A stretch of 30,132 nt of DNA from CAYSEW01 sp964430245. Its GTDB lineage: Bacteria > Bacteroidota > Bacteroidia > Flavobacteriales_D > Parvicellaceae. Below are positions 15,927-25,091 of the stretch, in pieces. A program made the position numbers and the translations under genes. The notes beneath the pieces were generated by a model, which worked only from the letters and a program-made list of their open reading frames with translations, searched no databases and was not told the DNA's origin. The number at the start of each line of letters is the position of its first letter. Position 1 is the first letter of the stretch. The stretch covers positions 1 through 30,132 of the forward strand of contig CAYSEW010000032.1 in NCBI GenBank assembly GCA_964430245.1, read 5' to 3'.

Positions 15927-18014
15927 TCAATACAATCCACTTCTTTTTCTAGAAAACCACTCAATAAATAATAAAGAAGAAATTATTAAGAACAGCCATT
16001 TCCATTTAATAAGGTCTTCTAATTTAGAAGAACGGTGAGAAATACTAGGCATATTACTTTTAATTAAAAGTTGATAAAGCTCATTCAGGTTCTCTTTTGA
16101 GACCCCTTCTCCATTATAATGATTGGCTAATTGGTATAAATAAGAAAAATCAGCTCTTGAATTCAGCACCTCCAGTCTTACCTTATGAACATTAAAGGTC
16201 CCATCTTGCTGAAAATCTTCATCACCATATAGTGACTTGGCATTATAACTATAATTTCCTGGCGGCAGCTTGTTTAAATGTAATTCATAACTACTGCCGT
16301 TATTTATCATTACTTTTTTAAATAAATTACCAGAATCATTAGTTATATCTATTTCAATCTCAGCGTCTTTAATTAATTCGAAATTCCTATTATAAATTTC
16401 TCCATAAAAATGAATTGGATCATTCTCTTTAAAATCATTATCTACTTCAATTGAAAACCTATCTTTCTTATCATTAGAAGTTACATATTGAGTGATCTTA
16501 GAAAAGGTGGAAGAAAAAACATTAATTTCTTTATTATTTAAATATTCATTCATTTTCCAACGCCAAACACCTTCTCCAACTATTAATGCCTCTCTAACTT
16601 CAGGATGTTCTTTTAATAGGACCATTGGGTAATCAGTCATTTCTCCATTTATTTCTTGGTAAATCATCACATTGGCACTTATATTCTTTTTATATACAGC
16701 TACAAAAGGAACAGATAATGGAGGGTATTTATTTATTTGTTCTTTCATTTTTTTATTAATAATAAATGAGCTAAAATCATTATTAATTACTGGCATAGCA
16801 TTGATTACTCCATCATGTCCTTCTATATATAAACCCAAATCTAATTCATTAAAAAATTGAGTGTTTATTTTAGCTCCAGTTAGATGGATTAAAGGGATTT
16901 TTGCTGCTCTAGAAGTTTTAATTAAATTAGAAATCTTTACATTTTTTTTAAAATAGGTTCTATGAAGAATAATAAGATCATAATCTTCAATATTATTATC
17001 AAAATCATTAATTAACTGGACATCTATTTTTCGATTAAATTTATCTGAAATAACTTGTTTTATAGCAGCAATATCTGGGTGTGGAGCATTGGCTAGTATC
17101 AAAACTCTTTGTAATTGGTCTAACACATCTACATAGTAGGTATAATAGTTATTTACAAAAGTGATTTCTCCTTTAGTTTCAGTTATTTTTACATCATATT
17201 TTATCTTTCCAGCATTATCTGCATTTAGTATAAACTTAATTGTTGAAGCGTCTAATTCATTATTAATCAGTAGCTCTTTTGTTTGTATTAGTTCTTCTCC
17301 ATTATATATAGAAACTTTTATACTATTTCCTTTCATTTTCTTTGAAAGTAAATGTACATCTACGGGAAATTTATTTCCAAAACTTACTACCTTATTATAT
17401 AACACTTTTTGTATAGAAGCATCCTTTTGATAAATAGTGTCTCCAAGAGGAACTGTATAGATTTTTGCTTGGTCAATACCTTGATCTGTATATAAAGGGT
17501 TACTACCAGAATTAATTATTCCATCCGATGCAATAATTACAGCACCTAAATTCCTACCGTAATACCTGTCATTTAATTCTTTGAAAAGGTTTCCAAAATC
17601 AGTAGCTTTTTCAATAAAATCAAATGTCAGCCCTTCATTAATAGTATTTCCAAAAGAAAATGTATGTACATCAAACTTATTTTTAAGTTTATCTATTAGG
17701 TTTAGTACAGAATCTTTGTAAGAGTTTATATAATAAATAGAATCTTTATTAACCAATATACTTTCGGAGTTGTCTTGTGCAAAAACTAATATTGGCTTTT
17801 CTGATTGAATGTTATCCTTTTTAAAAACGGGTTCTAAAAGAAATAAACAAAGCATTAAAACAATAAAAAACCTTGTAATAGCCAACAATAGGATTGTCCA
17901 CTTTTTAAGTTCATTGGACCTTAGGTTCTTAAAATATAAGATGATAGAGTAAATCAATGCAGCACCAATACAAATGATCAAATACCAACTGCGATGATTT
18001 AAATAGATATCCAT
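15927..18014 (-). CDS. VWA-like domain membrane protein (BatA-type family)
   Basis: Membrane protein of 695 aa with two N-terminal membrane segments (about 10-28 and 40-61) and one near the C terminus (about 672-688), leaving a large periplasmic or cytosolic domain. A von Willebrand A-like fold is indicated by an intact MIDAS set: DxSxS at Asp81/Ser83/Ser85, Thr138, and Asp164 in IIASDG. C-terminal half contains beta-sandwich-like repeats. The gene shares this architecture with the BatA-domain gene at 25897-27954. It follows fabG by 7 bases on the same strand, so they are probably one operon. Partner proteins and ligand are unknown; such proteins are common in Bacteroidota and often annotated only as VWA-domain proteins. 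Confidence 0.8.
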   Translation of the reverse strand: MDIYLNHRSWYLIICIGAALIYSIILYFKNLRSNELKKWTILLLAITRFFIVLMLCLFLLEPVFKKDNIQSEKPILVFAQDNSESILVNKDSIYYINSYKDSVLNLIDKLKNKFDVHTFSFGNTINEGLTFDFIEKATDFGNLFKELNDRYYGRNLGAVIIASDGIINSGSNPLYTDQGIDQAKIYTVPLGDTIYQKDASIQKVLYNKVVSFGNKFPVDVHLLSKKMKGNSIKVSIYNGEELIQTKELLINNELDASTIKFILNADNAGKIKYDVKITETKGEITFVNNYYTYYVDVLDQLQRVLILANAPHPDIAAIKQVISDKFNRKIDVQLINDFDNNIEDYDLIILHRTYFKKNVKISNLIKTSRAAKIPLIHLTGAKINTQFFNELDLGLYIEGHDGVINAMPVINNDFSSFIINKKMKEQINKYPPLSVPFVAVYKKNISANVMIYQEINGEMTDYPMVLLKEHPEVREALIVGEGVWRWKMNEYLNNKEINVFSSTFSKITQYVTSNDKKDRFSIEVDNDFKENDPIHFYGEIYNRNFELIKDAEIEIDITNDSGNLFKKVMINNGSSYELHLNKLPPGNYSYNAKSLYGDEDFQQDGTFNVHKVRLEVLNSRADFSYLYQLANHYNGEGVSKENLNELYQLLIKSNMPSISHRSSKLEDLIKWKWLFLIISSLLFIEWFSRKRSGLY

Positions 18015-18021
18015 TGTAAAA

Positions 18022-18768
18022 TTAGGTCAACATTCCACCACAAACACTTAATACCTGACCTGTAACATAGCTGCTCATATCAGTAGAAAGATACAAGCAA
18101 GTATTAGCAATATCGTCTGTGGTTCCAGCTCTTTTTAAAGGAATATTTTCTATCCATTTTTTAATTACTTCTTGATCTAAAGCGCCAGTCATTTCTGTTT
18201 CAATAAATCCAGGAGCAATAACATTGCATCTTATATTTCTTGAGCCGATCTCTTGAGCAATAGATTTTGTAAACCCAATTATACCAGCTTTAGAAGCAGA
18301 ATAGTTTGATTGTCCAGCATTTCCTTGAACACCTACTATTGAGCTCATATTAATTATAGAACCATTTCTTTGTTTTAGGAAAGTTCTTAGGGATGCCTTG
18401 GTCATATTAAACACAGATTTTAAATTAGTTTCCATAACAGCATCCCAATCATCCTCTCCCATTCTCATTAACAATCCATCTCTTGTAATACCTGCATTAT
18501 TGATTAACACATCTATCTGACCAAACTCTTCAACAATAGATTCGATCAAGGTTTGAGCTTCTTCATATACGCCTGCGTTTGATTGATATCCCTTAGCTTT
18601 AATATTAAACGCTGTCAATTCTTTTTCCAATGCTTTGGCTTTCTCTTCACTCGACACATAAGTAAAAGCAATATCTGCACCTTCTTTAGCAAATTTTAAT
18701 GCAATTCCCTTTCCAATTCCTCTAGTAGCTCCTGTAATAATAGCTACTTTACCTTTTAATAAGTTCAT
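18022..18768 (-). CDS. fabG: 3-oxoacyl-[acyl-carrier-protein] reductase FabG
   Basis: NADPH-dependent short-chain dehydrogenase reducing 3-oxoacyl-ACP in fatty acid elongation. The 248-aa protein has the cofactor motif TGATRGIGKG at 12-21, NNAG at 90-93, and a complete catalytic tetrad: Asn115, Ser143, Tyr156 and Lys160 (YSASK). The C terminus VTGQVLSVCGGM matches FabG closely. Assigned to FabG rather than another SDR because of its overall match including MSSIVGVQGNAGQ. It is upstream of the VWA-like gene and divergent from a beta-barrel gene; a TATATTTG element in reverse orientation lies at 18828-18835. Confidence 0.94.
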   Translation of the reverse strand: MNLLKGKVAIITGATRGIGKGIALKFAKEGADIAFTYVSSEEKAKALEKELTAFNIKAKGYQSNAGVYEEAQTLIESIVEEFGQIDVLINNAGITRDGLLMRMGEDDWDAVMETNLKSVFNMTKASLRTFLKQRNGSIINMSSIVGVQGNAGQSNYSASKAGIIGFTKSIAQEIGSRNIRCNVIAPGFIETEMTGALDQEVIKKWIENIPLKRAGTTDDIANTCLYLSTDMSSYVTGQVLSVCGGMLT

Positions 18769-18788
18769 ATATTATAATTTTACTGTTT

Positions 18789-18820
18789 TTGATGAGTATA
18801 TAAATTTTAATTTAATTTTG
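18789..18820 (+). promoter_or_regulatory. Putative promoter of beta-barrel gene
   Basis: TTTTTG ending at 18791, a 21-base spacer, then TAATTTTG at 18813-18820, an exact TAnnTTTG match followed by CAGA. The ATG of the gene is at 18839, giving a leader of roughly a dozen bases. It rules out the TTG at 18818, which is part of the -7 element. Confidence 0.55.
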
Positions 18821-18827
18821 CAGACAT

Positions 18828-18835
18828 CAAATATA
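18828..18835 (-). promoter_or_regulatory. Putative -7 element for fabG operon
   Basis: The reverse strand reads TATATTTG, an exact TAnnTTTG match, 8 bases from the rightward -7 element on the other strand. Start site would be near 18822, giving a fabG leader of about 55 bases. No convincing -33 TTG is seen. Confidence 0.4.
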
Positions 18836-18838
18836 ACA

Positions 18839-19567
18839 ATGAGAAAAACAATTAGTCTCTTAAGTACATTATTTATTTTTATTTCTGCTCATTCTCAAAT
18901 GTGGTTCGATATAGGCTTTAAAGGAGGAATGGGTACTGGAATATTAATGAACCAAAATATATGGGATGATGCTGATTATAATCATAGATTAAGTCCATCT
19001 TATAGTTTTGGCACAAAAATCGGAATTAATTTAAGTGATTATCATGAGATCACTTTTGATTTTATGGTTAGTAAATTTAGGCAGGACTTTCTACATAATC
19101 AATTTGATAGTGTCACAAATATTTCTCCAATCTATGAATCTAGTTTATCTTATAATTCTTTTGATTATATGGTGCTCTACAGACACAATAAGGATGGAAG
19201 ATACATGGAAATTGGTCCTTCAATTCAAAATATAAGGAAAGTTAATTTCACTGATGAATTCTCTTCTCCAAATACTTTTGATCTTGAGGACGTCAATAAA
19301 TTACAGACCAATCTAATTATAGGATTTGGAGCCTATTTTATTGGTACAGAAAATTTTGGTGTTACTACAGGTTTTAGAATTTCCTATACTTTAAGCGATC
19401 TTATTTCTCAAAAAGGACAAGAACAATTTTTCCCAACCCAAAAAAACTATCCTGAGTACCAAGCCTCACACCCTTTATTTATTTGTTTTTTAATAGAGGC
19501 TAATTTTGATTTTGCCTATTTTGCAAAAGCCAAATGTACTAGCAGAACCAAACTAATTCTTTTTTAG
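18839..19567 (+). CDS. PorT-like outer-membrane beta-barrel protein
   Basis: Probable outer-membrane protein of 242 aa. The ATG at 18839 opens a signal peptide (MRKTISLLSTLFIFISAHSQ, cleavage near residue 20). The remainder has alternating strands typical of small barrels, such as MWFDIGFKGGMGTGI, YSFGTKIGINLSDYHEITFDFMV and YMEIGPSIQNI, resembling the PorT/OmpA-like barrels of Bacteroidota. The final residues TKLILF are hydrophobic but lack a clear terminal Phe strand signature apart from the last F. The function is unknown; PorT proper takes part in type IX secretion, but this assignment is not justified beyond fold. Divergent from fabG. Confidence 0.7.
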   Translation: MRKTISLLSTLFIFISAHSQMWFDIGFKGGMGTGILMNQNIWDDADYNHRLSPSYSFGTKIGINLSDYHEITFDFMVSKFRQDFLHNQFDSVTNISPIYESSLSYNSFDYMVLYRHNKDGRYMEIGPSIQNIRKVNFTDEFSSPNTFDLEDVNKLQTNLIIGFGAYFIGTENFGVTTGFRISYTLSDLISQKGQEQFFPTQKNYPEYQASHPLFICFLIEANFDFAYFAKAKCTSRTKLILF

Positions 19568-19624
19568 AATAATTTCCTTGATATATTCTTATCATTTCAC
19601 ATCCTATTTATCGGATAAAATCCT

Positions 19625-19632
19625 TATTTTTG
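19625..19632 (+). promoter_or_regulatory. Putative -7 element for E1 dehydrogenase gene
   Basis: TATTTTTG is an exact TAnnTTTG match, 21 bases before the ATG at 19654. There is no clear -33 TTG at the expected distance. Confidence 0.4.
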
Positions 19633-19653
19633 TTCGCGAAATTATCATGAATT

Positions 19654-22092
19654 ATGAGTACCGAACTTGAACAAGTGAAGAAGGAAAAATCAATCAGTAA
19701 AAACGAATTTATTAAAGAAGTTTTAGAAGACTTTAAGGTTGCCTGTATAAGCAGGGAAGCTTCTTTACTAGGTAGAAAAGAAGTACTTACTGGTAAAGCA
19801 AAATTTGGAATTTTTGGAGATGGTAAAGAGATCGCTCAAATCGCCATGGCCAAACAATTTAAAAATGGTGATTTTAGGTCCGGATATTATAGGGACCAAA
19901 CCTTTATGATGGCGATTGATTCATTATCAATTCAACAGTATTTTGCGGGTTTATATGCTCATACAGACCTAGATCATGAACCTATTTCAGCTGGTAGACA
20001 GATGGGAGGTCATTTTGCAACAAGAAATATTAATGAAGATGGGTCTTGGAAAAATTTAATGCAACAAAAAAATTCATCTGCAGACCTATCTCCTACTGCA
20101 GCTCAAATGCCAAGACTTTTGGGATTAGCTTTGGCATCAAAATATTATAGAGACAATAATTCATTATCCTCTTTTAAAGAATTTACTAATAATGGTAATG
20201 AAGTTGCTTTTGGAACTATAGGTGATGCCAGTACATCTGAAGGAATTTTCTGGGAAACGATCAATGCAGCAGGAGTGCTTCAAGTACCATTAGCTATTTC
20301 TGTTTGGGACGATGGATATGGTATATCTGTACCTAAAAAATATCAAACCACAAAAGCTAGTATCTCAGAAGCATTATCTGGAATGCAAATGAATGAAGGC
20401 ACCAATGGAATTCAAATATATCGTGTTAATGGATGGGATTATCCTGCATTAATTACTACTTATGAAAAAGCCATTGATTTATCACGTACCAAGCATATTC
20501 CTGTGTTAATTCATGTTGAAGAAGTGACTCAACCACAAGGACATTCAACTTCTGGTTCACATGAAAGATATAAATCAAAAGAGCGTTTAGAATGGGCCAA
20601 AGAATATGATTGTATTAATCAATTCAAAAAATGGATCCTAAGCAAAGATAATGCTATGGAAGAGCCATTAACATCAATTGAAGAACTTGATGCTATTCAA
20701 AAAGAAGCTAAAGAATATGTGAAAGTTGAAGCAAAAAAAGCATGGAAAGCTTATATAGAAGACATCAAAGATGAGAAAGAATCCGTATCAACTTTAATAG
20801 CAAATATTGCTGAGGAAAGCACTCATAAAGTAGCACTGAATCAATTAATAGATGACATTAAAAATCTAATGGACCCCCTTAGAAAAGACATCTTTAAATC
20901 AATAAAGAAAGCATTAATTATTGTAAGGGATGAGAATTCTAGTGCGATTACAGCTGCTCAACAGTATATTAACCTTGCAAAAGGTAATTTATATGACAAA
21001 TATAGCTCTCAACTTTATATAGAAAATGAAAGGTCTTCTACTAAAATTAATTCTACAGAGCCTCTTTTTGAAAATGATGAGATAGTTGATGGTAGAATGG
21101 TGCTTAAAGAAAATTTCAGAGCTCTTTTCAAGCAATATCCCGAAGTCTTAACTTTTGGTGAGGATACAGGCCATATTGGCGGTGTTAATCAAGCAATGGA
21201 AGGCATGCAAGATGAATTTGGTAAAGAAAGGGTTTCTGATACCGGAATAAGAGAAGCTACTATAATTGGTCAGGGAATAGGACTAGCGTTAAGAGGGCTT
21301 AAACCAATAGCTGAGATTCAATATTTAGATTATTTATTGTACTGTATACAAATATTGAGTGATGATCTTGCTACACTTACCTATAGAACAAAAGCTGGAC
21401 AAAAAGCACCCTTGATAATTCGAACAAGAGGTCATAGATTAGAAGGAATTTGGCATGCTGGATCTCCTATGGGAGGAATAATAAACTTATTAAGAGGTAT
21501 AATTATTTGTGTACCTAGAAATATGGTAAAAGCTGCAGGTTTTTATAATACATTAATTAAATCTGATGATCCTGGATTAGTGATTGAATGTTTAAATGGG
21601 TACAGAATTAAAGAAAAACTACCATCTAATCTAGGTGAATTTACAACTCCTGTTGGAATACCTGAAATTGTTAGGGAAGGTAATGATATAACCATAGTAA
21701 GCTATGGATCTACATTTAATTTATGTGAAACTGCTGCTAATCAGCTAAAAGATATAGGGATTTCCTGTGAATTAATAGATGTGCAAACTTTACTTCCATT
21801 TGATGTAAATCATCTCATTGTTGAATCTCTAAAAAAGACCAATAAAATCATCTTCATAGATGAAGATGTTCCAGGTGGAGCTACTGCATTTATGTTACAA
21901 AAAGTAATTGTAGAACAAAAAGGATATTACCATCTTGATGCAGAACCTAAAACACTTTCTGCAAAAGAGCATAGACCTGCATATGGAAGTGATGGTGATT
22001 ATTTCTCCAAACCTAATATAGAAGATATCTTTGAAGCAGTATACGATATTATGCATGAATATAACCCCGCATCTTTTCCAAGTATTCATTGA
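19654..22092 (+). CDS. 2-oxoacid dehydrogenase E1 component, alpha and beta subunits fused
   Basis: Thiamine diphosphate-dependent E1 of a pyruvate or branched-chain 2-oxoacid dehydrogenase complex. The alpha half occupies residues 1-about 470: MAKQFKNGDFRSGYYRDQT and the TPP-binding motif GDASTSEG at 190-197, closed by WDDGYGIS at 218-225 in place of the usual NNGYAIS. The beta half follows, with FGEDTGHIGG (501-510), GIGLALRGLKPIAEIQY and the C-terminal transketolase domain (ITIVSYGSTFNLCETA to the end). At 812 aa it is the full fused form typical of this phylum. Its own -7 element lies upstream, and the subtilase gene starts only 3 bases after its stop. Substrate (branched-chain versus pyruvate) cannot be decided from sequence alone. 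Confidence 0.88.
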   Translation: MSTELEQVKKEKSISKNEFIKEVLEDFKVACISREASLLGRKEVLTGKAKFGIFGDGKEIAQIAMAKQFKNGDFRSGYYRDQTFMMAIDSLSIQQYFAGLYAHTDLDHEPISAGRQMGGHFATRNINEDGSWKNLMQQKNSSADLSPTAAQMPRLLGLALASKYYRDNNSLSSFKEFTNNGNEVAFGTIGDASTSEGIFWETINAAGVLQVPLAISVWDDGYGISVPKKYQTTKASISEALSGMQMNEGTNGIQIYRVNGWDYPALITTYEKAIDLSRTKHIPVLIHVEEVTQPQGHSTSGSHERYKSKERLEWAKEYDCINQFKKWILSKDNAMEEPLTSIEELDAIQKEAKEYVKVEAKKAWKAYIEDIKDEKESVSTLIANIAEESTHKVALNQLIDDIKNLMDPLRKDIFKSIKKALIIVRDENSSAITAAQQYINLAKGNLYDKYSSQLYIENERSSTKINSTEPLFENDEIVDGRMVLKENFRALFKQYPEVLTFGEDTGHIGGVNQAMEGMQDEFGKERVSDTGIREATIIGQGIGLALRGLKPIAEIQYLDYLLYCIQILSDDLATLTYRTKAGQKAPLIIRTRGHRLEGIWHAGSPMGGIINLLRGIIICVPRNMVKAAGFYNTLIKSDDPGLVIECLNGYRIKEKLPSNLGEFTTPVGIPEIVREGNDITIVSYGSTFNLCETAANQLKDIGISCELIDVQTLLPFDVNHLIVESLKKTNKIIFIDEDVPGGATAFMLQKVIVEQKGYYHLDAEPKTLSAKEHRPAYGSDGDYFSKPNIEDIFEAVYDIMHEYNPASFPSIH

Positions 22093-22095
22093 TCC

Positions 22096-24693
22096 ATGAA
22101 GTATTTATTTATTCTATTCTATATAAGCATTGTTTTAGTTGAATCAGCACAAACAAAGCTTTCGAATAGCTTAATTGAATATATAGGAAATCATGAAAAT
22201 GAATTAATACCAGTTAGAATTGAATTCAATAATAATGTAAATACTTATTTACTAAACCAGCAATTCAATTTTAACAAGACACCCTCAAATGAAAGAATTA
22301 AAATTCTCATCAAAAAATTAAGGCAACAGGCCTTTGATTCACAAAAAGACATCCTAAAGATATTGGACCAAAACTATATTTCAGAAAACCAATTCAGGAA
22401 TTTCTGGATTGTAAATATGGTTGTTGCTAATCTAGATATTTCTACTATTGACCAAATTTCAACAATTAATGAAATTAAAATAATTGATTTAGAAACCAAC
22501 CGTATCATTGCTCATGATCCAATTATTGAAAGTATTAACAATAATAAGCAGCCAAATGGAATTGAAAATGGATTGATTGCAATTAATGCACCGCCATTAT
22601 GGGCATTAGGATATACTGGTAGAGGCAGAATGGTTTATAATTACGACACTGGAGTGTGGCCAGACCACCCTGCATTTAACACTAGGTTTATAGGTGAGCA
22701 CTACCCCATGGATCAATCATGGATAGGTTACTTTAATCCTGATCCTAATGGAATGGTCAATGATCATGGAACTCACACATTAGGCACGATTGCAGGGTTA
22801 GTTGAACCAACTAACGACACTATTGGCGTAGCCTTTAAAGCATATTGGATCGCCAATGATTTTGTTACTTCAACTGTTCAAGCATTACCTCCTATTGCTA
22901 ATATGATGGCTGCATTTGAATGGGCGCTGAATCCAGATGGCGATACTGCAACAACTATAGATGTGCCAGATGTAATAAATAATAGCTGGAGATGGTATGA
23001 CGATCCAGACACCTTACATTGCGGAGGTATAGTTGTTGATTTAATGAATACTATTGAAGCAGCTGGAATTGCTAATGTTTTTTCTGGTGGAAATGCTGGC
23101 CCAAACAACACAACAGTTGCATCTCCTCAGCGTATCAACACAACAGAAGTTAATACATTTTCTGTAGGAAGTATTAATGGAAATATGAGCTTTCCATATC
23201 CATTAAGCTATTTTTCTACTTTAGGTCCTACTCAATGTCCTGGAACAGGATCCTTAGCCATTCATCCTGAAGTAGTTGCTCCTGGGCATAATGTTAGGTC
23301 TGCATGGGGAAATGATTCATTTAACACCATTTCTGGTACGAGCATGGCTGCTCCCCATGTATCTGGTGCAGTATTATTATTAAAAGAAGCCTTTCCTTAT
23401 TTAACTGGAGAACAGTTACTGTGGGCACTTTATTTATCGGCTGTAGATCTAGGAGTTGTAGGTGAAGATAATACTTATGGAATGGGAATAATAGATGTCT
23501 ATGCAGCTTATTTATATTTAAGTCAAACGCATACACCTGTTGACCCAAATAATAATATAACAGATTTAAGCATTGATTCCGTTTATATGGGAAATTCTAT
23601 GCAATTCACATGTGATCATACATTCTCACCCTCTATCTATATAAGTAATAAAGGAGATAGTAATATTGATACTATAGATTTTTCAGTCACTATTAATGGG
23701 TCTAATGTACTAACTTACAATTGGGTTAGCAGTTTAAATCCTGGATCTAGTACTATGATTAACTTGCCTTCTTTCTATATTAGTGAATCTGGAAATATTG
23801 AAATAAGATTTGCAGCAGAAATTAGAAATAATCCCTTAGAATATGACATTCATAATAATGGATTGATGAATAGATTTAACATAAGAAGCCAGCAGGAGCA
23901 GCCTTTTGTTGAGCATTTTGAAAATGGATTTATCGATAGCCTTTGGTTCATTAGTAATGATGACCTTGCTGAGAGCTGGGATACAATATCTACAGGTGGT
24001 TTATTATGGAATAATTTTTCTGCTTCGATGCAACTATTTAGCTATGCACCTAGAGATAATCAGAAAGATGGTTTAATTTCTCCCAGTATCTTATTATCTC
24101 CTTCTTCTGCATCACATACCCTAAAATTTGACTTAGCCTATCAACAAAGAAGTATTAGTTCACAGTTAAAAGATACGGTAAAAGTTTATTTATCTGATAA
24201 TTGCGGATCTTCATTTGATTATTTACTCTACCATAAATATGATCAAGATCTTAGCACCCATGATACTATTTCTTATGATTTTATTCCTACTTATTCTCAC
24301 CATTGGAGAACAGATAGCATTGATCTTAGTAATTTTTCAGGGCAAGAAGTTATAGTGAAATTTGAAACTACCAATAGACAAGGAAATAATCTTTATCTCG
24401 ATAACATATATATCTACCAAGGCGAAGAACAACCAGTATATATAAATCATTTAAATGAGCAATTAGAATTATTTCCAAATCCTGCCAATGACAAGATTTA
24501 TTTAGAAATCACCAATTTAATTTCTACTGAAGCGTATATCAATATCTATAATAGTTTAGGACAAATTGTTTTAAGAATGAATATAGATCAAAAAAGAACT
24601 GAAATACCTCTTACATCATTTAATAAAGGTACTTACTTTTTACTGTTGAATGACCATGAAAACATTTACAGAAAATCATTTATTATATGGTAA
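22096..24693 (+). CDS. Secreted subtilisin-like (S8) protease with T9SS sorting domain
   Basis: Extracellular or cell-surface serine peptidase of 865 aa. It starts with a signal peptide (about 1-18). A prodomain-like region precedes the S8 catalytic domain, whose triad is Asp184 in YDTGVWPDHPAF, His224 in NDHGTHTLG and Ser416 in GTSMAAPHVSGA; the oxyanion Asn333 sits in SGGNAGPN. Beyond about residue 480 lie a CARDB-like stretch, then a jelly-roll-like segment (about 615-780, EHFENGFIDSLWF...YLDNIYIYQ), and residues 785-865 carry a type A sorting domain: FPNPANDKIYLEI (793 onwards), IYNSLGQIV and FNKGTYFLLL. That domain directs export by the type IX system. It is 3 bases downstream of the E1 gene and overlaps the next gene by 7 bases. 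Confidence 0.93.
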   Translation: MKYLFILFYISIVLVESAQTKLSNSLIEYIGNHENELIPVRIEFNNNVNTYLLNQQFNFNKTPSNERIKILIKKLRQQAFDSQKDILKILDQNYISENQFRNFWIVNMVVANLDISTIDQISTINEIKIIDLETNRIIAHDPIIESINNNKQPNGIENGLIAINAPPLWALGYTGRGRMVYNYDTGVWPDHPAFNTRFIGEHYPMDQSWIGYFNPDPNGMVNDHGTHTLGTIAGLVEPTNDTIGVAFKAYWIANDFVTSTVQALPPIANMMAAFEWALNPDGDTATTIDVPDVINNSWRWYDDPDTLHCGGIVVDLMNTIEAAGIANVFSGGNAGPNNTTVASPQRINTTEVNTFSVGSINGNMSFPYPLSYFSTLGPTQCPGTGSLAIHPEVVAPGHNVRSAWGNDSFNTISGTSMAAPHVSGAVLLLKEAFPYLTGEQLLWALYLSAVDLGVVGEDNTYGMGIIDVYAAYLYLSQTHTPVDPNNNITDLSIDSVYMGNSMQFTCDHTFSPSIYISNKGDSNIDTIDFSVTINGSNVLTYNWVSSLNPGSSTMINLPSFYISESGNIEIRFAAEIRNNPLEYDIHNNGLMNRFNIRSQQEQPFVEHFENGFIDSLWFISNDDLAESWDTISTGGLLWNNFSASMQLFSYAPRDNQKDGLISPSILLSPSSASHTLKFDLAYQQRSISSQLKDTVKVYLSDNCGSSFDYLLYHKYDQDLSTHDTISYDFIPTYSHHWRTDSIDLSNFSGQEVIVKFETTNRQGNNLYLDNIYIYQGEEQPVYINHLNEQLELFPNPANDKIYLEITNLISTEAYINIYNSLGQIVLRMNIDQKRTEIPLTSFNKGTYFLLLNDHENIYRKSFIIW

Positions 24694-25091
24694 GGTTAAG
24701 AATATTTAGATATATAATTAGTTGTTTCTTAATTGTATTGTTTTTCAATATTAATGCTCAAAGTAAAGTGCCAAAATGTAAAAAAGTAAAAAGAGGTAGA
24801 TTTATCATGGTTGGTCCTCAAGGAGGTAGCATTAAAATCAAAAGAACTAATAAAATTCAGATTGAAAGATACTCAAGGCAAAGAATTAAGCATAGATTTT
24901 ATATAGACTGGATAGATGAATGTAATTATATATTAACATTGAAAAAATCAAGGATTAAATCAATAATAAATGATACTGAAGTTAAATTGTATGTAAACAT
25001 AACTGAAGTCGATCGTTATTATTATACAGCTGAGATCCGGTCTAGCGAAAAAGATCAACCAGAGACTATTGAAATACAAATCAGGAAATAA
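24687..25091 (+). CDS. Small secreted protein of unknown function, 134 aa
   Basis: The N terminus is a signal peptide (about 1-24, ending NINAQ). The mature part is basic, with conserved-looking elements CKKVKRGRF (Cys31), SIKIKRTNKIQIERYS, FYIDWIDECNYILTL (Cys79) and VKLYVNITEV. The CxxVxxGxF...I..R...QIE...W.DECxYxL pattern resembles small exported Bacteroidota proteins that databases sometimes call DNA topoisomerase IV by mistake; they have no topoisomerase features. The two cysteines could form a disulphide. The ATG at 24687 lies within the last codons of the subtilase (7-base overlap), so it is coupled to it. The downstream TIGR02757 gene overlaps its end by 23 bases. Confidence 0.72.
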   Translation: MVRLRIFRYIISCFLIVLFFNINAQSKVPKCKKVKRGRFIMVGPQGGSIKIKRTNKIQIERYSRQRIKHRFYIDWIDECNYILTLKKSRIKSIINDTEVKLYVNITEVDRYYYTAEIRSSEKDQPETIEIQIRK

